Part shown: positions 7,858 through 16,026 of the stretch, piece by piece
How positions within the stretch are numbered: the first letter of the stretch is position 1
Layout of the letters: every line of letters starts with the position of its first letter
Translations under genes and position numbers: made by a program
Source: Humibacillus sp. DSM 29435
GTDB lineage: Bacteria > Actinomycetota > Actinomycetes > Actinomycetales > Dermatophilaceae
Reading direction: 5' to 3'
Length of the DNA: 64,000 nucleotides
Assembly (NCBI RefSeq): GCF_001758225.1
Contig: NZ_MAST01000034.1
Location: 283,077-347,076 of the forward strand
Notes under the pieces: generated by a model
Told to the model about the DNA's origin: nothing
Database searches by the model: none
Seen by the model: only the letters and a program-made list of their open reading frames with translations

Positions 7858-10800
7858 TCAGCTCCTCGACGCGAAGTCGGCAGGGGGGGCAACGGTGCGG
7901 GGCGCGACCATCAGGGAGTCCTGGACGGGAGCAAAGAGCCGTTCGTCGGTGGCGGTCGCCACGAGGTTTCGGGGCCCCAGCTGGTCCCGACGGAAGATGA
8001 GGATCTGGGTGGCGCGGATCGTGCCGTCCGCCGCCACCGTGAGCGGGGCAGCGCGGACGTTGACGCCCGCGTCCCAGGAGAGGGTCACCTGCGTGCCCGG
8101 AGGGAAGTCGCTGCCGACTGCCAGCACGACGGATCCTGGGTCGGCCACCGGCTGCAGCAGCCGGACCACCGGTTGCAGCACCACGAGCGCGACCGAGGCG
8201 GAGTTGTTGGCCGGATCGGAGTCTGCGACGGTCGCCGTCACCACCGAGGCGGTGATGGTGGAGGTTCCGGCGGTGACGAGCTTCACGGTTGCCGTGAAGG
8301 ATCTCGAGCCGCCGGGCGCTATCGGTCCCGGGTCGCAGGGGGCCCCGGTGAAGCACTCGGGTGTGCCCACGATCTCCACCGTGCCCGGTGGGGGCGTGAT
8401 GGCACTCGGCTGTGACGGTGAGAACGTCGGCAGCAGGACGGTCAAGGTGACATCGGTGACGGGAACGCTCGACCGGTTGGCCACCACCACGGTCACGGTG
8501 CCCGTCCCGCCCACGTATCCCGGGGTGGGGTTCATCGCAACCGTCACCCCCGTGTCCGTCACCGGGAGCACGGCCGAGGTCACCGTGATCGAGGTGCTGG
8601 CCTCGTTGTCGGTCGCGAGGTCGTCCGGGCTGGCCGACCCGACCGCTGCCGTGACGGTGTGGGGCCCGAGCACGGTGCCCGTGACCGCGATGCGCACCGA
8701 GATGGTGGCCGCAACCAGACCGGTCGCCGGTGGCGGGGCCGCCTCCGGTCGAAGCGACTCGAGCGTGCAGGTGATGAGGGAGCCGCTGGTCGTGGTGGTG
8801 ATGACGCAGCCGGACGGGAGCATCCCGGGGGTCAGCCCGGCAGGAAGCGCCATCGCGAGAACCGGGCGAGCGCTCGTTCCGGGCCCGGGGTTGGCGACGG
8901 TGGCGGTCAGGACCGTCTGGCTCGCGATGCTGATCGAGGAGGGCGAGGCCGTCAGCGACACCGCGAGGCTCGCCCACGGCTGCCAGGCGGGTTCGGTCTC
9001 GGGCCCGGCCTCCTGGGCCACGACGGTCAGGTTGGCAGCGGTAGGGCGAAGGCGGTAGACCCCCGGGTTGTCGGCGCTTCCCGCAGGCTGGCCGGACAGC
9101 ACGATCCACGCACCGTCGGGCGACCACGCCGGGTCCTGGGCCGCCGAGATCGTGGTCCGGCTCGGGGTGGGCGCGCCACTGGCACCCGCCCGGCCGACCT
9201 CGTGCTGGTACTCCTGCGTGAACCCCGTGACCATCTGGACATGCGGAACCTCGTTGCTGACGGCGATCGCGGCGCCCCGGCGGTCGGCGAGGCCCACGAG
9301 GCGCACCGAGCCGTGGTGTTCATAGGCGATCCGCATGCCGTCGGGTGACCAGGCCGGGCTACGACCCTCGATGGTCCGCACGCACTGGCACGCCGTGGGA
9401 GCCGGCGTGGCCAGCTGGTGGCCCACCCCGGTTGACGCGTCGACCACCCACAGGGTCGAGACGTCGCCGGCCGGAGGTGCGGCGAAGACCTCACGGATCC
9501 CGGCCGGCCGCCCACTCGAGAGCGACACGCGTCTCGTCGCCACCTTCGATGGGGACCAGGCTGCGAAGGCGAACCGGGATGCCGTTCCCGGCCCACTCGG
9601 TGGGAGGTACCAGTCCGTCACCTCGAACGTCGAGGACGGGGAAGGGGTCGGGGGGGTGGTCGGCGTCGACGCCTGGACGGTGACCGGGATGCGGGCCTCG
9701 TTGTTACCGGTGCTGATCTCAGAGGGCGTGCCGAGCACGGCGGTCTGGATGATGAGGCTGTCCGTACCTGTCGCCTGCTGATCGCCGGTGACGCGAAGCC
9801 TGAAGGTTCTCGACTTCCCGGCCGGGATGGTGGCAACGACACAGTACGAGCTGGCGTACCGGTAGTTGCTGCACGACAGGTCCAACGGAGCTGCGACCGT
9901 GAACAGGCTTGCGCTCTGATCGGGCGGGAGGCTGATCTGAACATGACGGGCCGCACCGAGGCCGCGGTTGGTCACCGTCAGGTCGGCCTCCACCGAGGCA
10001 CCGTTCTCGACGGTGAGACTCTTCGCGGCGAAGCTCGCGGTGAGGTCGGGCGGCGCCTCCAGGGTTCGGCCGATCGCGATTCGGGTTCCGTCCGGGGACC
10101 ACGACGGATGCTGGTCCCACGCGATGGCCCCGGCCGGGTTCAGGGTGACGAGCCGGGCGCGGCGTTTCGCCACATCGGCGATCCAGAGCTTCGACCCGGA
10201 AACGGGGCACGACTCACCGCAGAGGTAGGTGCGGATGAAGGCGACGCGGGTGCCGTCCGGTGACCACGCCGGCTCCGAGTCGAGAACGGGGGCGGGCCGG
10301 TTCGGATCCACGGCAACCGGGGCACCTCCGGTAGAGCCGGACACCACGATCTCCCGCCCTTGCCCGGTCGGACCGATCCGGCTGTACGCCAGCCGGGTGC
10401 CGTCCGGGGAGTAGGACGGGGTCGACTCGTCCAGGGGAAGCGTGAGATCACCTCCCACGGTCCCTTCCTCGTTGGCGATAGTGCGTCGTCCGGTCCCGTC
10501 CGCTGCGCGAACGTCGTCGATGGTGGCGGGCGGGGTGCGTTGGGTGTAGCTGACGCGCAGGCTGTCGGGGTCAACACCGGGCAGCCACACCGGCTGAGTC
10601 TCCGCCCGCCCGGGTAGGTTCGCGATGTCGAGGTGGCTGTCGCCGAGCCCGAACGGCTGCGGCAGCGCCACCTCGTTCTCCCAGAAGCCGTCGTAGTCGC
10701 CGATCACAGCCACGACGTCGCCGTACGGATCGCCGTCGGTGGTCGAGAAGGCGAGGTTGACTCCCCCCTCGGAACCACGCGTCAAGGCCGCTTGCGAGCC

Positions 10801-11781
10801 CTGGGGCGGGTCGTTCCGGTCGCCCGCCCACGGCGAGTAGACGGTGGTCCCCCCTCCATCGAGCAGATCCGTGGCGTCTCCGTCCGTCAACAACTCAGGC
10901 AGCGTCATGGCACCGATGGAGCCGTCGGCGCGGTACTGGGTCGTCGTGAACATGAGAATCGTCTGTCCAGATTCGTCGAAGTTCATGTCGACGGATGCCG
11001 GCTGCGTCTCGGCGGCCGGCCCGGTCGTCAAGCGAATGGCGGGGTTGGGCGGGGGTGGTGTCTCCAGGCCGACGTACTGCGCCCAGATGTCTCCGAGTGG
11101 ATCACCCTTCGTGCTGCTGAACGCCAGCCACTGGTCACTGAGCCACGTCGGCCAGGTGTCCGCCCCTCCCCTGGTGCCCGCGAGGTCGTAGACCGTGCTC
11201 GAGCACGGCTTCTGAGCGGGATCCAGTACGGCCAGGCGCAACCGGAAAACCCCGGACGCATCGGTGGCGTAGGCGACCCGCTTCCCGTCCGGCGAGATGA
11301 CCGGATGCGACTCGACCTCGGTGTTGTCGCACGTGACCCGAACAGGGGGAGGCTGAACCGTCGGGCTTCCCGCGGCAGCAATGAAGTACACCTCCCCACG
11401 TGGGTCGTCGCGGGTGCTGATGAAGGCCTGCGCCCCGGTCGCATTGCTCGAGAGGTCACCCTCGTGCACCGGCGCCGGCGAGAACGGGGGGACGGAGGAG
11501 CCCGTGGCAGCCACACCGGGCCCGCCCTCTCCGTCGAACACCGTCACGGTGGCGATGGCATCCCGGGCGGCGGTGAAGGCGATCCGCGGCCCAACAGCAT
11601 CCGGTACGGCCGTGCGCGCCGGGTCGACGGGGGGAGCTGCTGGCGCGGCGAAGCCTGCCGCACCCGCCGGCACGACGGCTGTCGAAGCAGGCGTCGCGAT
11701 GCCCAGAGCAGCCACGAGCAGCACGGCCAGCACACCGGCCAGCCGGTATGCGGCCGTGGCCCCCGGGCGGGACGCACCCAT
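7858..11781 (-). CDS. Large exported PD40 beta-propeller / CARDB-DUF11-type protein in the eCIS operon (1307 aa)
   Basis: The chosen ATG follows AAAGGAGG by seven bases; an open frame 44 codons longer has no such site. The N-terminus is a signal peptide (basic start, L-A-G-V-L-A-V-L-L-V-A-A-L-G, A-S-T-A). Residues about 100-600 and 720-900 hold at least six PD40/TolB-type repeats of the form W-S-P-D-G-T-R-(I/V)-A. In between (about 590-710) and after (about 910-1250) are CARDB/DUF11-like immunoglobulin modules with T-N-R-G-L-G and N-P-G-P-G signatures. No sortase motif or C-terminal membrane anchor is visible. Propeller proteins of this sort accompany some actinobacterial eCIS; a cell-surface or target-binding role is inference. 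Confidence 0.85.
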   Translation of the reverse strand: MGASRPGATAAYRLAGVLAVLLVAALGIATPASTAVVPAGAAGFAAPAAPPVDPARTAVPDAVGPRIAFTAARDAIATVTVFDGEGGPGVAATGSSVPPFSPAPVHEGDLSSNATGAQAFISTRDDPRGEVYFIAAAGSPTVQPPPVRVTCDNTEVESHPVISPDGKRVAYATDASGVFRLRLAVLDPAQKPCSSTVYDLAGTRGGADTWPTWLSDQWLAFSSTKGDPLGDIWAQYVGLETPPPPNPAIRLTTGPAAETQPASVDMNFDESGQTILMFTTTQYRADGSIGAMTLPELLTDGDATDLLDGGGTTVYSPWAGDRNDPPQGSQAALTRGSEGGVNLAFSTTDGDPYGDVVAVIGDYDGFWENEVALPQPFGLGDSHLDIANLPGRAETQPVWLPGVDPDSLRVSYTQRTPPATIDDVRAADGTGRRTIANEEGTVGGDLTLPLDESTPSYSPDGTRLAYSRIGPTGQGREIVVSGSTGGAPVAVDPNRPAPVLDSEPAWSPDGTRVAFIRTYLCGESCPVSGSKLWIADVAKRRARLVTLNPAGAIAWDQHPSWSPDGTRIAIGRTLEAPPDLTASFAAKSLTVENGASVEADLTVTNRGLGAARHVQISLPPDQSASLFTVAAPLDLSCSNYRYASSYCVVATIPAGKSRTFRLRVTGDQQATGTDSLIIQTAVLGTPSEISTGNNEARIPVTVQASTPTTPPTPSPSSTFEVTDWYLPPSGPGTASRFAFAAWSPSKVATRRVSLSSGRPAGIREVFAAPPAGDVSTLWVVDASTGVGHQLATPAPTACQCVRTIEGRSPAWSPDGMRIAYEHHGSVRLVGLADRRGAAIAVSNEVPHVQMVTGFTQEYQHEVGRAGASGAPTPSRTTISAAQDPAWSPDGAWIVLSGQPAGSADNPGVYRLRPTAANLTVVAQEAGPETEPAWQPWASLAVSLTASPSSISIASQTVLTATVANPGPGTSARPVLAMALPAGLTPGMLPSGCVITTTTSGSLITCTLESLRPEAAPPPATGLVAATISVRIAVTGTVLGPHTVTAAVGSASPDDLATDNEASTSITVTSAVLPVTDTGVTVAMNPTPGYVGGTGTVTVVVANRSSVPVTDVTLTVLLPTFSPSQPSAITPPPGTVEIVGTPECFTGAPCDPGPIAPGGSRSFTATVKLVTAGTSTITASVVTATVADSDPANNSASVALVVLQPVVRLLQPVADPGSVVLAVGSDFPPGTQVTLSWDAGVNVRAAPLTVAADGTIRATQILIFRRDQLGPRNLVATATDERLFAPVQDSLMVAPRTVAPPADFASRS

Positions 11782-11920
11782 CGCCCCGCCTCCTTTCTGC
11801 CGGGACCGCCGACGTCCACCCCACACTTCGACAAACGCCCCGCCGACGCACCGGCGCCGGGGACAACCTTTGAGGCAGGCCGACCCGTGCGATGGGGCAG
11901 CTCGTGACGGCACGGATGGC

Positions 11921-12544
11921 TCAGATGAGCCCTTGCCGTAGGGCGTACGCCACGGCGTGCGACCGGTTGCGCAGCTGGAGCCTGGTCGTGATGTCGTGCA
12001 GCACGTTCTTGACGGTTCGCTCGGAGTAGGACAGCTGCATGGCGATCTCGCCGGTGCTGTACCCGTCGGCGACGAGCTTGAGCACCTCGACCTCGCGCGT
12101 GGCCAGCCCCGTGAACCTCAGCCCCCGCGGGCTCAGCACCTGCCGCTGCAGCTGGCCCACCTGGTCGAGCAGCCGGCCCAGCAGGTCCGGTGGCACGCTC
12201 CCTTCACCGGTGGTGGCCCGACAGATCACCTCGGTCAGCCGATCCGCGGTGGCCTCGCTCCGGCGGAGCAGACCGACCACACCCATCTCGACGGCCGCGA
12301 CGAGGTCTCGGTCATCGAGACGTCCAGCCACCAGCACGGTCCGGCTGGTGCCGCGCCGCTGAACCTGCCGCAGCAGCCGCACCGCATCCTCGTCGACCGC
12401 GTCGACGACGATGACCGCGACGCTGGCGAGGTCGATCTCCTGCGCCCGCAGAACCTGCACCTCGGGCCGCGGTCTGAGCTCGGCGACGACCCCCGCCGCT
12501 GAGATCGGATCCCGCGCGTGGACGCCGACAGTGACACGTTCCAT
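11921..12544 (-). CDS. Atypical LuxR-family response regulator of the eCIS cluster (207 aa)
   Basis: A receiver-like domain (1-115) is followed by a LuxR helix-turn-helix (about 140-207) with L-A-T-R-E-V-E-V-L-K-L-V-A-D-G and S-E-R-T-V-K-N-V-L-H. The receiver looks degenerate. Where canonical regulators have two adjacent acidic residues after beta-1, this protein has H-A-R-D, and the conserved Lys near beta-5 is Arg (L-L-R-R-S-E). The phospho-acceptor-like Asp in V-I-V-V-D is kept. It therefore may not depend on phosphorylation. GGGAGG precedes the chosen ATG. It lies first in line with the eCIS genes and divergent from the membrane protein at 12719, so it is the likely cluster regulator. Confidence 0.85.
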   Translation of the reverse strand: MERVTVGVHARDPISAAGVVAELRPRPEVQVLRAQEIDLASVAVIVVDAVDEDAVRLLRQVQRRGTSRTVLVAGRLDDRDLVAAVEMGVVGLLRRSEATADRLTEVICRATTGEGSVPPDLLGRLLDQVGQLQRQVLSPRGLRFTGLATREVEVLKLVADGYSTGEIAMQLSYSERTVKNVLHDITTRLQLRNRSHAVAYALRQGLI

Positions 12545-12718
12545 GGTTCCCTCCCAGGGTGCCGCCCGAACTTCACATTCGGGCAAACCGACCGATCAGG
12601 GCAGTGTGCACGGGCATCCTCTCCGGGCACTCAACATTGGCTCAACGGGCAGACTTGGTGCCCGAGAGTGAGCCCTGGTTGCCGTCTTCGGGGGGCAGGG
12701 CACACGAGAGGGTGGAGC
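12545..12718. promoter_or_regulatory. Divergent promoter region between eCIS regulator and membrane protein
   Basis: This 174-base region separates two divergent starts and must contain both promoters. I see an imperfect direct repeat (CTCAACATTGG then CTCAACGGG, about 12630-12650) but no convincing palindrome or consensus promoter hexamers. Confidence 0.4.
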
Positions 12719-14068
12719 ATGAGCACCGTGGCAAGACTCGAGGTGGAGAGCCTGACCCTCGCGGCGGGTGGTCAGGCCACCCTGCCGCTCGAGGTGCGCA
12801 ACACCGGCGACTTCGTCGAGGACTACCTCGTCGAGATCATCGGGGTGCCCGCCCAGTGGTCGTCGGTCGCGGAGCCGGAGTTCACCCTCTACCCGGGAAC
12901 GTCGACGACCACGTTGCTCACCCTCAACCCTCCGCGGTCGTCAGCGGTCCCGGCCGGCGAGGTGCGCTTCGGCGTCAAGGTGACACCGAACGACCACCCT
13001 GACGAGGCGGTCGTTCCCGAGGGCGTCGTCGAGGTGCTGCCGTTCCTGGACACGACGGCCGAGCTCGTGCCCCGCACCTCCCGGGGCCGCTTCAGCGGCA
13101 AGCACGAGATCGCCGTCGACAACCGTGGCAACGTGCCGGTGACCGTGTTCGTCGCCGTCACCGACCAGGGCGAGCTGCTCAAGCTCGACGAGTCGACCAA
13201 AGACGCCCTCACGGTGCCGCCGGGTCAGGCCCAGTTCGCCCAGGTGAAGGTGGCTCCGGTCGAGCGGCTCTGGCGCGGCCCGAGCAAGACGATTCCCTTC
13301 ACCGCGACCGTCAGCCCGCAGGACGGCGCCCCCGTCACCCTGGACGGCAGCCACCTGCAGGAGCCGATCATCCCGCCGTGGCTCGGCAAGGCGCTGCTCG
13401 CCCTGCTCGCCCTGCTCGCGGCTCTCGCCGCCATCTGGTTCGGGCTGCTCAAGCCGACCGTGCAGGCGGCGGCCCGGGAGGCTGCCGTGCAGGTGGCGCA
13501 GGCTCCCGCCCTGAAGGCACAGGCTCAGGCCGCGAAGGCCCAGACCCAGGCCGCCAAAGCCAGCGAGGCGGCGCAGACCGCCCAGGCAGCGCAGACCGCG
13601 GCGGCGGCCACGGCCAAGAAGGCGGACACCACGAAGGCGGCGATCGCGAAGCTCGTGAGCGGGCCGCTCCCGCCCGTGGTGGTGACCGCCCCCTTCTCCA
13701 GTCGGCTCACGGTGAGCGCTGCGGCGGGCCAGACCAGGTCGGCCACCTTCACGGTGCCCAAGAACCGGACCATCAACGTGACGGACTTCGTGCTTGAGAA
13801 CCCGCAGGGAGACGAGGGGCTGCTCACGGTGTCCATCGACAAGTCCATCATTCTCGAGCAGGCCCTGGAGAGCTTCCGCACGACGGACTACCACTTCATC
13901 TCGCCGTTCGTCGCGAACCAGAACACCAAGGTCATCCTCACCATCGCGTGCCGGCTGGTCGGTGCCCCACCGGGGCTCAAACCGGTGCCGACGACGTGCC
14001 GCAACGCCATGACCTTCGGCGGGCCACAGTCGACGAAGACCCCCAAGGCTGCGACGAAGAAGCCCTAG
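12719..14068 (+). CDS. Membrane-anchored 'hydrolytic protein'-like eCIS partner (449 aa)
   Basis: GAGAGGGTGGAG precedes the chosen ATG. The protein begins with two immunoglobulin-like modules (about 1-215; L-E-V-R-N-T-G-D-F and V-D-N-R-G-N-V-P-V signatures). A single membrane helix follows (about 222-245), then an Ala/Gln/Lys-rich probable coiled coil (about 250-315) and a C-terminal beta domain. With no signal peptide, the N-terminal half is probably cytoplasmic and the coil and C-terminal domain outside. COG1470-type 'hydrolytic proteins' are annotated in Streptomyces eCIS clusters, from memory. It has no visible catalytic motif. A membrane docking or tether role for the particle is inference. 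Confidence 0.8.
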   Translation: MSTVARLEVESLTLAAGGQATLPLEVRNTGDFVEDYLVEIIGVPAQWSSVAEPEFTLYPGTSTTTLLTLNPPRSSAVPAGEVRFGVKVTPNDHPDEAVVPEGVVEVLPFLDTTAELVPRTSRGRFSGKHEIAVDNRGNVPVTVFVAVTDQGELLKLDESTKDALTVPPGQAQFAQVKVAPVERLWRGPSKTIPFTATVSPQDGAPVTLDGSHLQEPIIPPWLGKALLALLALLAALAAIWFGLLKPTVQAAAREAAVQVAQAPALKAQAQAAKAQTQAAKASEAAQTAQAAQTAAAATAKKADTTKAAIAKLVSGPLPPVVVTAPFSSRLTVSAAAGQTRSATFTVPKNRTINVTDFVLENPQGDEGLLTVSIDKSIILEQALESFRTTDYHFISPFVANQNTKVILTIACRLVGAPPGLKPVPTTCRNAMTFGGPQSTKTPKAATKKP

Positions 14069-14103
14069 CCTCGCGCTCCATCAGGGCAGGCCCTGGTGCT
14101 GCA

Positions 14104-14120
14104 CCCGCCTTCAGTGCGGG
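14104..14120. terminator. Possible bidirectional terminator between convergent genes
   Basis: Arms CCCGC and GCGGG enclose a seven-base loop in the 62-base gap between convergent genes; a second small inverted repeat, CAGGGC/GCCCTG, lies just before it. The stems are short and no T-run follows, so this is tentative. Confidence 0.35.
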
Positions 14121-14130
14121 CTTCACGGCC

Positions 14131-14826
14131 CTACTCGGTCTGACGCGAGCGGCAACGGCACATCAACACGGTGCGCAGCCCGGGCCCGACGTCGTGCAGC
14201 GTGGCGACCGGGCCCTCGGGAAAGGCCAGCCATACGTTCTGGACTCCATGGTTCGACAGCGCGACGAGCTCGATGCCGTATCGGTTCAGGGTCCGCGGCA
14301 CCACCGCCACCGCCTCGACGTACCCGTGCGCTCGAAGGCACCCCAGCAGCTCGGCTGCGTGCGCCGCCGCCAGGTGTCGCAGGATGGCCGCGGCCTCGCG
14401 CCGCAACGGGTCGGGCTCGGCGCCCAGGAACTCCTCGAGGCGGATCGCCTGGGCTCGCGCCCCGACCAGCCGGGCCGAGGTGGGCACCAGGTCGAACGCA
14501 CGGCAGGCCGAGCCGTCGTCAGAGCCGGACCGTACGGCTCCGGTCAGCGCCAGGGTCCGGAACGGCAACGGCGCCGCGACCACCAGGGTCGCCATCGGCC
14601 AGCGCGACAACCTGGCCACCGTCGGCGACGACGGCTCGAGCCAGAACTGCGCGTGCGCCTCAGCACCCGGCTCGACACGCACGATCGTCGGGATGCTTGG
14701 GGCGGGGCAGCCGCCGGTCACCAACGTCGCCACTCGGGCGTCGGCCAGGGCCGTTCGCCCCACCTCCCCCCACGACGGCTGTCTCCCGTCCAGCGGCTGA
14801 CCCTCTGTCGACTCGGAACCCCACAC
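14131..14826 (-). CDS. DUF2470 domain protein under iron-box control (231 aa)
   Basis: The C-terminal 90 residues fit DUF2470: A-A-I-L-R-H-L-A-A-A-H-A-A-E-L-L, then V-P-R-T-L-N-R-Y-G-I-E-L-V. This domain also forms the C-terminal part of HugZ-type heme-utilisation proteins. The N-terminal 130 residues form a beta-rich split-barrel-like half without a recognisable heme motif. The GTG start is chosen because GGAGGAG lies nine bases upstream. An almost perfect DtxR/IdeR box lies 47 bases upstream of the start, so expression should rise when iron is scarce. A role in heme or iron use is inferred from domain plus operator together. Confidence 0.8.
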   Translation of the reverse strand: MWGSESTEGQPLDGRQPSWGEVGRTALADARVATLVTGGCPAPSIPTIVRVEPGAEAHAQFWLEPSSPTVARLSRWPMATLVVAAPLPFRTLALTGAVRSGSDDGSACRAFDLVPTSARLVGARAQAIRLEEFLGAEPDPLRREAAAILRHLAAAHAAELLGCLRAHGYVEAVAVVPRTLNRYGIELVALSNHGVQNVWLAFPEGPVATLHDVGPGLRTVLMCRCRSRQTE

Positions 14827-14872
14827 CTGACGTCTCCTCCCGGCCCATCTTACGCTTTCCGGCAGCGTGCAC

Positions 14873-14891
14873 TTAGGTTAGCCTAACCTCA
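14873..14891 (-). promoter_or_regulatory. DtxR/IdeR iron box
   Basis: TTAGGTTAGCCTAACCTCA departs from the palindromic 19-bp DtxR/IdeR consensus only near its last bases. It lies between the start of the DUF2470 gene and the end of the next minus-strand gene, so its target is the DUF2470 gene. Binding of iron-loaded IdeR/DtxR would repress it. Confidence 0.88.
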
Positions 14892-14926
14892 TAATCAGTG
14901 CATCGCGGGACGTCGGGGGATGCCGG

Positions 14927-15895
14927 TCAGCGCAGGTGCAGGGTCACCTTGCCGAGGGCACGACGGTCGTCGATCTCGACGAGGGCGGCGGTAGCATCCG
15001 CCAGTGGGTGGGTGCTACCGATGGGGGGGTCGAGGGTGCCCGCTTCGAGCATCGGGAGGATGGCGTCCCACTGGGTGCGCAGGTAGGCCCGGTCGGAGGT
15101 CCAGAAGGCTCCCCAGCCCACGCCGACGACGCTGATGTTGTTGAGCAGCAGGCGGTTCACCTTGACCTCGGGGATCGCTCCGGCGGTGAAACCGATGACG
15201 AGCAGGCGTCCTTCCGGTGCGAGCGAGCGCAGGCTGTCGGTGAAGCGGTCGCCGCCGACCGGGTCGACCACGAGGTCCACCCCGCGGCCCGCGGTCAGCT
15301 CTTTGACGCGGGCCAGGAACCCGCCGGCCAGCACCACCTCGTCTGCGCCGGCGGCCCGGGCCGTCTCCGCCTTGTCCTCGCTCGACACGACGGCGATGAC
15401 CCGAGCGCCCATCGCCTTGGCGAGCTGGGTAGCGGCCGTGCCGATGCCGCCGGCGGCGCCGTGCACGAGCACCGTCTCGCCGGCCACGAGGCGCCCTCGG
15501 CGCGCGAGGGCGAAATGAACCGTCAGGTAGTTCATCGGAAGGGCGGCGCCCGTGGCGAACGACACGGCATCCGGCAGCGGAAAGACGAGGTCGTCGGGAA
15601 CGGCCACGGTCTCGGCGAAGGCACCGAGGATCGGGAAGGCCACCACCCGGTCACCCACCGCGAACGAGCTGCCCGGGGCCACCTCCCTCACCACACCCGA
15701 GCACTCGGACCCCGGGGTGAAGGGCAGGTCGGGCCGCATCTGGTAGAGCCCCTTGGTCATGAGCACGTCGGGAAAGTTGACCCCGGCCTCGTGCACGTCG
15801 ACCAGCACCTGGCCGGCGCCGAGAGTGGGCTCGGCCACCTCTGCCACGGCCACGCTCGCCGGCCCGTCGAGCGACGTGACTCGAACTGCTCTCAT
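14927..15895 (-). CDS. NADPH:quinone oxidoreductase family protein (322 aa)
   Basis: This is a medium-chain dehydrogenase/reductase without the zinc ligands, typical of quinone reductases. The N-terminal GroES-like part has G-V-N-F-P-D-V-L-M-T-K-G-L-Y-Q, and the Rossmann motif V-H-G-A-A-G-G-I-G-T-A lies at about residues 140-150. Length is normal. The start M-R-A-V-R-V is taken rather than an ATG seven codons earlier because a GGGAG-type site precedes it. It probably reduces quinones or enones with NADPH in the cytoplasm; the substrate cannot be read from sequence. It lies behind the iron box but points away from it. Confidence 0.85.
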   Translation of the reverse strand: MRAVRVTSLDGPASVAVAEVAEPTLGAGQVLVDVHEAGVNFPDVLMTKGLYQMRPDLPFTPGSECSGVVREVAPGSSFAVGDRVVAFPILGAFAETVAVPDDLVFPLPDAVSFATGAALPMNYLTVHFALARRGRLVAGETVLVHGAAGGIGTAATQLAKAMGARVIAVVSSEDKAETARAAGADEVVLAGGFLARVKELTAGRGVDLVVDPVGGDRFTDSLRSLAPEGRLLVIGFTAGAIPEVKVNRLLLNNISVVGVGWGAFWTSDRAYLRTQWDAILPMLEAGTLDPPIGSTHPLADATAALVEIDDRRALGKVTLHLR

Positions 15896-16026
15896 CTGCG
15901 CTCCCTCATCTGGCACTCGGTCTCACTGTTCGCCTGACCCTAGCCGTGGCGCCGATCCGACCAGCGAGCCGGCGCCGACGCCGGCCGGGAGGCGCGCCCA
16001 CCACCGCGCCCTACGCTGGCGTCGTG

